Shown here piece by piece: positions 47,487 through 54,029 of a stretch of 64,000 nucleotides of DNA. Origin of the DNA: Rickettsiella endosymbiont of Xylota segnis. GTDB taxonomy: Bacteria; Pseudomonadota; Gammaproteobacteria; Diplorickettsiales; Diplorickettsiaceae. The position numbers and the translations under genes were made by a program. The notes beneath the pieces were generated by a model. It searched no databases. It was given only the letters and a program-made list of their open reading frames with translations, and was not told where the DNA came from. Position 1 is the first letter of the stretch. The number at the start of each line of letters is the position of its first letter. The DNA lies in NCBI RefSeq assembly GCF_964019545.1, contig NZ_OZ026451.1, forward strand, positions 1,421,001 through 1,485,000, read 5' to 3'.

Positions 47487-47548
47487 CTATTCTTTTGGTG
47501 AAAACTTGTTTTGAAAAAAATATTGACGTGTTGAAACGAGGAAAAGTG

Positions 47549-47571
47549 AATTAGCCGTTGGCAGGCTAATT
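47549..47571. terminator. Stem-loop between convergent remnants
   Basis: AATTAGCC (47549-47556) and GGCTAATT (47564-47571) form a perfect 8 bp stem with a 7 nt loop (GTTGGCA). No long T run follows on the plus strand. It lies after the polymerase-like locus and at the 3' side of the PLD remnant, so it may end either transcript. Confidence 0.5.
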
Positions 47572-47817
47572 TCATAAAGAGGAAGTTACAAAAAGATATT
47601 CGTTTAATTCAGGTGTAATGTATTTTGAAGAGAAAGCATAAGCTTCTTGAACTAAAATGGTATGTTTTGCTTGCAGGATATGATTTACAATTTGACGAAT
47701 ACGATTCCCTGGGGTAAAGCAAGAGCTGATAGTTGGGCAGGAGAAATGAGAAGTTTTTAGACTTATTAAGCTTTTTGGTGCTGACTCTTGAGCACGAAGT
47801 ACAACTGAATATGCCAA
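47572..47817 (-). pseudogene. Truncated phospholipase D-family nuclease
   Basis: The 81-residue frame contains CFTPGNRIRQIVNHILQAKH followed by TILVQEAYAFSSKYITPELN. This matches the N-terminal part of Nuc/EndA-type phospholipase D proteins (FSPG...I...I..AK..ILVQ.Y.F.S..I). It stops before the first HKD motif that the enzyme needs, so no active site is encoded. The expected signal peptide is also unclear. I call it a remnant of a PLD-family gene. Confidence 0.6.
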
Positions 47818-47875
47818 TTATATATAACTGTTTCAAACTAAATTTTACAATACAATGAGGGTGCGAGTAAGTTTC

Positions 47876-48017
47876 TTGGCAGGTGCCAATGTGTGGCAAC
47901 CTTCGACGAATCGGCGCTACTATAAGTCGCGTGTTACTAATAAATTTTGCGGGTACCAAGGCCAAAAATTTTTGTGAGTATAGCGACTCGTTTGTTAGTA
48001 ACGCAAAGACCTGCCAA
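47876..48017. mobile_element. Small inverted-repeat (MITE-like) element
   Basis: TTGGCAGGT (47876-47884) and ACCTGCCAA (48009-48017) are perfect 9 bp terminal inverted repeats around 142 bp. Inside, GTTACTAATAAA (47933-47944) and TTTGTTAGTAAC (47991-48002) form a second inverted pair with one mismatch. There is no coding capacity. TTGGCAGG also occurs at 47558-47565. The layout fits a non-autonomous element or a large hairpin. Confidence 0.45.
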
Positions 48018-48027
48018 CAAACGTTTA

Positions 48028-50706
48028 TCACAAACTCTTTGATTGACTTCGAACTGGCTCTTCATCTTCTGACATTTGAGAAAAATCATTTTGCTCAGCT
48101 GATACCTGAAAAAAACCTCTAGTATTCTGGAGTATTCGGCCGCTGCGAGACTCTGCTAAAGCTTCAATTGGTTGTTGATAAGCATTTATTAAATCAGCCT
48201 TTAATTCAACATCTTGCCCAGCATTTACTAAACCTAAGAAATCTGAATTTTCTTTATTACTATTATAGATACTTTTGAATTCATCGAATAAACGATCAGT
48301 CACTTTGGGTTTTATTTCGTTCCAAATAATCTCGATACCCTCTTTTAAAAGCTGTTTGAGTAACGTTATAAAAGAGTGAAAATCTTCTTTTGTTTCATAT
48401 TTAGAAAGTTTTTCTAGATAATTTTTCGCTTCTTCATATACTATAATAGGAAGTTTTTGTGCCGCTATTTCTTTTGTAATAAAGTTCAGTTCAACATCAG
48501 GATGCACTCCGCACAGTTTTTCCATCAGCTTATTAAACGTGCCAGCTGAGCAAATCGGTTTATCTTTTCCTTGGCTATCAACACCATTAGCAGTTATATT
48601 ATAACCACGTTGTATCTCATACAATCCCTCAATAAATAGCTGATTTGCATCTTCTTTGCAACCTTGACGGTTATCATCGTCATGCCTAGCTAGGTACGAT
48701 AATGCCAATAATTGCTTGACAGTTATTTTTGAATAGGGATCAGTAAAATCCAACTGCGAAATTCTTTCAATACAGTTTTTAGCGGCTTTATTTATAAGAA
48801 TATCTGTTGGTAATTTTGAAATATCATCCTTTATTGTGCTAATAATTTCTTCGACTTTGTTTTCTGGCAACTTATCTTTATAGCGGGACATTAACTTAAG
48901 AGCAGATGTTGATACTGTCTGATGAATGCTCGCCGTATGTGTGCTTTGAATATTATTTATACGTTCGCCACCATTGACCAACAGCAAAAGAAATTGTTCT
49001 ATACGGTGGATGGGATCTGGTAGTGATGCAAATCTAATTAATTCTTCAAAGGTTTCTTGCGTCAAAAAATCAGTGGGTATAATATCCCATAAGTGATTAT
49101 TTCCCCATCTTTCTATTCTTAATGTGAGTAGAATATTAATATTCGGTTCCAAAAGTTGGGTAAAATTCTCCTGAATTAAAAGATTAGCATCTTCAAGCTT
49201 AGATAATGCTTTAACAAGACCAGAAAGATTACTGTGTTCTTTGACCGCAGTAAAATTCTTCTGAATTAAAAGATTAGCTTCTTCAAGCTTAGATAATACT
49301 TTAACAAGACCAGAAAGATTACTGTGTTCTTTGACCGCAGTAAAATTCTCCTGAATTAAAAGATTAGCTTCTTTAAGCTTAGATAATACTTTAACAAGAC
49401 CAGAAAGATTACTGTGTTCTTTGACCGCAGTAAAATTCTCCTGCGTTGAAAGATTAACTTCTTCAAGCATAAGTAATACATCAACAAGAACTGAAGGATT
49501 CTTGTGCTCTGTGATAGCATTAAAATACTCTTGCGTTAAAAGATTAACTTCTTCAAGTTTAGATAATGCCTTGACAAGAGCATAAGGACTGCTGTGTTTT
49601 TTGGCGGCATTAATATTTTTCTCCGTTGAAAGATTAATTTTTTTAAGCTCAGATAATGCCTTGACAAGATCAGAAGGTTTTTTGTGTTCTTTGACGAGAT
49701 TAATATTCTCCTGTGTTAAAAGATTAATTTTTTTAAGCTCAGATAATGCCTTGACAAGATCAGAAGGTTTTTTGTGTTCTTTGACGAGATTAATATTCTC
49801 CTGTGTTAAAAGATTAATTTTTTTAAGCTCAGATAATGCCATAACAAGATCAGAAGAGTTTTCGTGTTCTTTGAAGGCATTAATATTCTGCTCAGTCAAA
49901 AGATTAGCTTCTCTAAGCTTAGATAATACCTGGCTAAGTTCAACCGGATATTTGTATTCTTTGAAGACAGTAAAGTTCTCCTGCGTCAAAAGATTAGTCT
50001 CTTTAAGCTTAGATAATGCCATAACAAGGCCAGAAGAATTCTTGTGTTCTTTGACGGCAGTAAAATTCTCCTGAGTCAAAAGATTAGTCTCTTTAAGCGT
50101 AGATAATATCTCGACAAGTTTAGAAGGATAACTATGTTCTTTAACGGCAGTAAAGTTCTCCTGAGTCAAAAGATTAGTCTCTTTAAGCGTAGATAATATC
50201 TCGACAAGTTTAGAAGGATAACTATGTTCTTTAACGGCAGTAAAGTTCTCCTGAGTCAAAAGATTAGTCTCTTTAAGCAAGCGTAAAAACTGGGAAAGGA
50301 CAATATGATCGTGTTTTTTGATGGCATTAAAATTCCCCTGCATTAAAAGATTAGCCCTTTTAAGCACAGATAATACTATGGCAAGGCCAGAAGGATTATT
50401 ATGTTCTTTGGCGGTGGTTAAATTCTCTTGGGTTAAAAGCTTAGATTGATGAAGTACTTTTAAACATTTGGTTACTTCTTTAATATTTATGAAAGAAAAA
50501 ATATCTTTATATACCCTATAAGATGCCTGTGATTCTTTAGGCATCTTAACAATAAAGCATGTCAAAACCCCCAGCTCATCAACTTTCTTAAGATCAAGCT
50601 TACGTAATTTTTTAATAACAGGGGCATCACCAAATAGCCTGCGCCATATTCCTTTTCGACGATCATACTCCCTTAAAGCTTCTTCTATTGTTGTTTGGAA
50701 AGTCAT
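48028..50706 (-). CDS. Large helical-repeat protein, candidate effector
   Basis: This 892-residue protein has three parts. A basic N-terminal region (residues 1-93) is followed by fourteen repeats of 30 residues plus a partial one (about 94-525), of the type ENFTAVKEHSNLSGLVKVLS followed by KLEEANLLIQ. A C-terminal region (about 530-892) includes ARHDDDNRQGCKEDANQLF and CSAGTFNKLMEKLCGVHPD. I recall the latter kind of segment from other large Legionellales proteins, but cannot verify it here. The end is acidic then serine-rich (MSEDEEPVRSQSKSL), like Dot/Icm translocation signals. No signal peptide or membrane segment is seen. A secreted scaffold acting in a host cell is a plausible inference. 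Confidence 0.7.
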   Translation of the reverse strand: MTFQTTIEEALREYDRRKGIWRRLFGDAPVIKKLRKLDLKKVDELGVLTCFIVKMPKESQASYRVYKDIFSFINIKEVTKCLKVLHQSKLLTQENLTTAKEHNNPSGLAIVLSVLKRANLLMQGNFNAIKKHDHIVLSQFLRLLKETNLLTQENFTAVKEHSYPSKLVEILSTLKETNLLTQENFTAVKEHSYPSKLVEILSTLKETNLLTQENFTAVKEHKNSSGLVMALSKLKETNLLTQENFTVFKEYKYPVELSQVLSKLREANLLTEQNINAFKEHENSSDLVMALSELKKINLLTQENINLVKEHKKPSDLVKALSELKKINLLTQENINLVKEHKKPSDLVKALSELKKINLSTEKNINAAKKHSSPYALVKALSKLEEVNLLTQEYFNAITEHKNPSVLVDVLLMLEEVNLSTQENFTAVKEHSNLSGLVKVLSKLKEANLLIQENFTAVKEHSNLSGLVKVLSKLEEANLLIQKNFTAVKEHSNLSGLVKALSKLEDANLLIQENFTQLLEPNINILLTLRIERWGNNHLWDIIPTDFLTQETFEELIRFASLPDPIHRIEQFLLLLVNGGERINNIQSTHTASIHQTVSTSALKLMSRYKDKLPENKVEEIISTIKDDISKLPTDILINKAAKNCIERISQLDFTDPYSKITVKQLLALSYLARHDDDNRQGCKEDANQLFIEGLYEIQRGYNITANGVDSQGKDKPICSAGTFNKLMEKLCGVHPDVELNFITKEIAAQKLPIIVYEEAKNYLEKLSKYETKEDFHSFITLLKQLLKEGIEIIWNEIKPKVTDRLFDEFKSIYNSNKENSDFLGLVNAGQDVELKADLINAYQQPIEALAESRSGRILQNTRGFFQVSAEQNDFSQMSEDEEPVRSQSKSL
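49171..50427 (-). repeat. Tandem 90 bp repeats within the helical-repeat gene
   Basis: About fourteen units of 90 bp (30 codons; one unit is a codon short). Units 3-4 (around 50070-50250) are essentially identical in DNA, as are units 8-9 (around 49650-49830), and units 12-14 (around 49170-49440) differ by a few bases. Other units are diverged. This shows several separate recent duplications inside an older array. Confidence 0.9.
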
Positions 50707-51267
50707 ATAAAAAACTCTTTTAATGCTATTAATAATATATTAACAATCTAATATTAAGATAACATTAAAAATAATTTATTATAAAAATTTAATCAATCTA
50801 AAAAATGCTTATTAAATCAAATTCATATAATTTTTTCTTATATCAAGAAAATAAAAAATCTGAATAAAAAGAGTAATTTTAAAGATAAAATAAGTCTACT
50901 GTCCTTTAGAATAAGCCCTAGTTAGAATATTTTCCACCACTAAAGGCTATCGAACGAAGGAATTGTACATGAAGGTGTGCCGCCTAATCTCGTAAAAATG
51001 CTTACGCAACAATGCTGAATTTAGCTTATTTTTTAAATAAAACAATTAATCTCATCATGGGCTAACTTCCTTAACATGTTCTACGAATCTTTAATGTAGG
51101 ATTCTTTTGAAGATGATAAAAACTTTGAAGCCTAACTAACTTATCTTGGCTTTGCATACCCATTGTTACCTTTTAATCTTTTATTTGAAACAGCTTTATG
51201 CATTCTCTAGATTCAGTGGTTTTGAATTATAGATTTATCTAAGTTTATTTTGAAATATCCAGTTGTT
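50707..51267. other. AT-rich intergenic region without recognisable gene
   Basis: About 560 bases upstream of the helical-repeat gene. Only short, stop-rich frames are present. On the minus strand a segment around 50731-50757 has two TTAATAT words 14 nt apart; this loosely recalls a PmrA-type direct repeat, but the spacing is wrong for that consensus. Nothing else can be supported. Confidence 0.4.
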
Positions 51268-51498
51268 TCATTTGAAAGTGTATTGTAGACCCAATAGGTA
51301 CATTAATTTATTGTTTTTTATCAGATCTTTGGAATAATTCGCAAGAGAATCGATTAGGAGTTCGGTATTTTCTTTATTGAATTGGGTGCGATATGGATCG
51401 AATTGAACTAAGATAGCGCCCGTTGAATCATTCACATCCAGATCATAAAATTCATAAGCTTTAGTTTTTAAGTAAAATAAGAAAAGTACATCGCTCAT
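51268..51498 (-). CDS. Small hypothetical protein, possible remnant
   Basis: A 76-residue ORF, MSDVLFLFYLKTKAYEFYDL at the start, with mixed charge and no signal peptide or known domain. It lies in a gene-poor stretch beside an integrase remnant. It may be a fragment of a mobile-element or effector gene. No clear ribosome binding site is seen. Confidence 0.3.
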   Translation of the reverse strand: MSDVLFLFYLKTKAYEFYDLDVNDSTGAILVQFDPYRTQFNKENTELLIDSLANYSKDLIKNNKLMYLLGLQYTFK

Positions 51499-51659
51499 GA
51501 TGTACCGTAATAACCATAATATCCGATTAATATTTTTGCTTCATAAGAAACTCAGCCATACCCGCTTTATGATCTTCTTCCAATTATCTCATCGGTAAAT
51601 TATATCGAGAAAAAGTAAATTTTTTCCTTCATGTTGGTCATTAATGAGCGTGCGCCTTC

Positions 51660-51848
51660 CCAAAGCAAAGCCTGCTCTATCCTAAGTGGGATCATTTGCA
51701 AAATGGAACTTAACTATATGAATTGCAAAAAATTGGTGGCTGGTCTTTTTAAGAAACAGTGCAACGTCATGCGCATCTAAATAGTCAGCAACTTCAAGTT
51801 GCGGCCGGACGTGTATCTGGTACAAAATTGGTACATTACAATACTTAG
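51660..51848 (+). pseudogene. Phage-type tyrosine integrase, C-terminal remnant
   Basis: The plus-strand frame ending at the TAG 51846-51848 reads LQNGT-stop-LYELQKIGGWSF-stop-ETVQRHAHLN and continues LQVAAGRVSGTKLVHY. This matches the end of phage integrases around the catalytic His/Tyr region (LYELQxLGGWxS.EMVQRYAHL). The tyrosine of RYAHL is His here, and two in-frame stops are present. Upstream, the expected HDLRHTWASW part is no longer readable. It sits 56 nt from tRNA-Arg(ACG), a common attachment site. Confidence 0.75.
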
Positions 51849-51903
51849 ATAAAAAACAAGGTTTTGAATGGTAAGATAAGTTATTGAAAAAAACAAGATT
51901 TAC

Positions 51904-51980
51904 TGGTGCGCCCGGAGAGATTCGAACTCCCGACCACCAAGTTCGTAGCCTGGTACTCTATCCAGCTGAGCTACGGGCGC
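51904..51980 (-). tRNA. tRNA-Arg (anticodon ACG)
   Basis: Minus-strand cloverleaf starting GCGCCCGTAGCTCAGCTGG, anticodon stem CCAGG/CTTGG with loop CTACGAA (anticodon ACG; the A is normally edited to inosine), T loop TTCGAAT and encoded CCA. The csrA-tRNA-Ser-tRNA-Arg order matches the E. coli locus downstream of alaS. Confidence 0.96.
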
Positions 51981-52218
51981 AATTCTAAAGAGTTGGGCAT
52001 TCTACCAGTTTATGTTTTATCCAGCTAGCCTTGAATTAAAAAAGCTTATGTCAAATTTTATAAAAAATAAATTTACCTGTTCATAAGAATGAAGAATTGT
52101 TTATTGATTTAACAGGTGGTAAAAACAATGGAAAACAAAATTGCAGTGAAAACTAAACAAATAAAGTAATGTGTTAATTTAATTAGATTTTAGCTAAACC
52201 CATCTCAATTGAAGGACA

Positions 52219-52308
52219 TGGCGGAGAGAGAGGGATTCGAACCCTCGATGGTTTTTACGCCATACTCCCTTAGCAGGGGAGCGCCTTCAGCCTCTCGGCC
52301 ACCTCTCC
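52219..52308 (-). tRNA. tRNA-Ser (anticodon GCT)
   Basis: A 90 nt class II tRNA on the minus strand, GGAGAGGTGGCCGAG at the 5' end, anticodon stem CTCCC/GGGAG with loop CTGCTAA (anticodon GCT, reads AGC/AGU), a long variable arm, T loop TTCGAAT, discriminator G and encoded CCA. It lies between csrA and tRNA-Arg(ACG). Confidence 0.96.
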
Positions 52309-52360
52309 GACGCTGAGGTTGGCGAGTATAGCACTACCTTAAGTTTTATAAAATAGTTGG

Positions 52361-52579
52361 TTATTCTTCACCGTCTTCTAACTCTCCTTCGTCAGAGTGT
52401 CCTTCCTGTTTTTGTTTTTCTTGTTGAATACGCTGATAAATTTCTTCTCGATGAACAGAAACTTCTTTAGGTGCGTTAATACCTAATCTTACTTGATGAC
52501 CTTTAATGCCCAGTACCGTCACTGTCACATCGTCACCAATAATAAGTGTTTCTGCAATACGCCGTGTCAAAATAAGCAT
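52361..52579 (-). CDS. csrA: Carbon storage regulator CsrA
   Basis: A post-transcriptional regulator that dimerises and binds GGA motifs in mRNA leaders. The start [20 protein letters not shown] and the central [20 protein letters not shown] are diagnostic, with the RNA-contacting R at the VHREEIY segment. At 72 residues it is slightly longer than the E. coli protein, with an acidic tail. It lies after lysC and before tRNA-Ser. In Legionellales, CsrA paralogues control the infectious cycle; whether this is the main copy cannot be judged here. Confidence 0.96.
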   Translation of the reverse strand: MLILTRRIAETLIIGDDVTVTVLGIKGHQVRLGINAPKEVSVHREEIYQRIQQEKQKQEGHSDEGELEDGEE

Positions 52580-52775
52580 CTTTATGATTCTCCTTTAGTT
52601 GACTCATTAATCGACCATATGCAACACCTAATCAATTTCAATCTATTAGCAAAAAAAGATAGAAAAATTCACATACAGACATTTTGCGGAATTAGTCTAC
52701 TAACAAAACCTTAAGGAAAGCTTAATACTATTTAAAAATACGTAAAATTCCGTAAAAATAAGATAGCAAAGCTAA

Positions 52776-53999
52776 TTATTCTTCGCCTAAGCCAAAAACA
52801 TGATGCAAAATCTGGACCCCTCGCACTATCTGGGCATCACTAACCATTAGAGAGACTCTTAACGCCGAGGATAAAGTTAAAATAACATTGATTCCTGCAG
52901 ATTCAAGTGCTTGAAATAAAGTGTGAATGATTCCCGGATGAGAATGCAAACCTGTCCCAACCACAGAAAGCTTTGCCAGTTTATTATCACCAACTATAGA
53001 TAGTGCGAATTTCTCCTTTACTAAGGTTTGGAGTAATTGTTTTGCTTGATGGTAGTCTGCTCTGGCCAAGGTAAATGTTATATCCATTTGTCTTGCAGAG
53101 ATTTGTTGTTGGGTTAACATGTCAATTTCAATACGCGCATCATTCAGCAAGGAAAAAAAGTGCGACATGGCTTCTTTTTCAGCTGTTAAGCCATGAATAG
53201 TCAATTTTGCCTCGTGATGACTCGCAGTCACTCCTGTGATCTTGGCTCCTTCTACTGAAGATTCTTCTTTATCACCCTGGATTAATGTGCCTGTGCCAGT
53301 TTCAGAGCTTGATAAAACACGTAATGGAATCCGATATTTACTGGCCAGTTCGACTGCTCGATGTTGAATGACTTTCGCGCCAGCACGAGCGAACTCTGTC
53401 ATTTCGATGAAACCAATCTGATCTAAGCGTTTAGCCTGAGGTACAAGATGAGGATCTGCCGTGTAGATACCATCTACATCCGTATAAATTTGACATTCGT
53501 CAGCTTTTAAAACAGCGGCTAAAGCCGCTGCAGTGGTATCCGAGCCCCCTCGCCCTAAAGTCGTCATATCACCAGAATCCGAAATTCCTTGGAAACCAGC
53601 AACGATAGGCACTCTACCTGCACCAATATCATTTCGTAATACTTCTTCTTTAATACTTAAAATACGAGCTTTTTTATGGTGACTATCCGTATAAATTGGA
53701 ACATGAAAACTATTATAAGAGCGGGCTGGGCAACCTTGTGCCAGCAAAGCCATTGCTAATAACGCAGTTGCCGCTTGCTCTCCGGTTGCTAATAATAAAT
53801 CGTATTCTCTCGAATCAGGTTCTTCGTTCAATATTTTAGCAAGAGAAATCAAACGATTGGTTTCACCTTCCATCGCAGAAACAACCACTACCAATTGATG
53901 TCCTTGTGCGCGAGTTTCAATAATTTTATTTGCAACCTGTTGAATTTTGTCGATACTTCCAACCGAGCTGCCGCCAAATTTTTGTACAATTAAAGCCAT
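52776..53999 (-). CDS. lysC: Aspartate kinase LysC
   Basis: A monofunctional aspartokinase of 407 residues, the first step to lysine, diaminopimelate, threonine and methionine. It has the kinase start VQKFGGSSVGSIDKI, the phosphate-binding TLGRGGSDTTAAALAA (about residues 150-165) and two C-terminal ACT domains, which bind the feedback inhibitor. It follows alaS by 30 nt in the same direction. A diaminopimelate supply would also feed the peptidoglycan genes seen elsewhere in the window. Confidence 0.94.
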   Translation of the reverse strand: MALIVQKFGGSSVGSIDKIQQVANKIIETRAQGHQLVVVVSAMEGETNRLISLAKILNEEPDSREYDLLLATGEQAATALLAMALLAQGCPARSYNSFHVPIYTDSHHKKARILSIKEEVLRNDIGAGRVPIVAGFQGISDSGDMTTLGRGGSDTTAAALAAVLKADECQIYTDVDGIYTADPHLVPQAKRLDQIGFIEMTEFARAGAKVIQHRAVELASKYRIPLRVLSSSETGTGTLIQGDKEESSVEGAKITGVTASHHEAKLTIHGLTAEKEAMSHFFSLLNDARIEIDMLTQQQISARQMDITFTLARADYHQAKQLLQTLVKEKFALSIVGDNKLAKLSVVGTGLHSHPGIIHTLFQALESAGINVILTLSSALRVSLMVSDAQIVRGVQILHHVFGLGEE

Positions 54000-54029
54000 T
54001 GTGATGTTCTATTAATTAATTATTCAATT

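Noticed and set aside
47609-48031. A 140-codon minus-strand ORF
   Set aside because: It runs through the inverted-repeat element and the PLD remnant in another frame, with no family signature or ribosome binding site.
47883-48122. A 79-codon plus-strand ORF
   Set aside because: It begins inside the inverted-repeat element and ends antisense to the helical-repeat gene; it looks like chance reading.
49601-50074. A 157-codon plus-strand ORF with internal repeats
   Set aside because: It is the antisense shadow of the 30-residue repeats in the leftward gene at 48028-50706; its periodicity comes from the real gene.
49171-50427. Possible CRISPR array
   Set aside because: The 90 bp periodic sequence is coding throughout with no short repeat/unique spacer pattern; it is a protein repeat.
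50720-50760. PmrA-type box upstream of the helical-repeat gene
   Set aside because: TTAATAT words are present on the minus strand but 14 nt apart; the known direct repeat has about 11 nt spacing, and the region is nearly all A/T.
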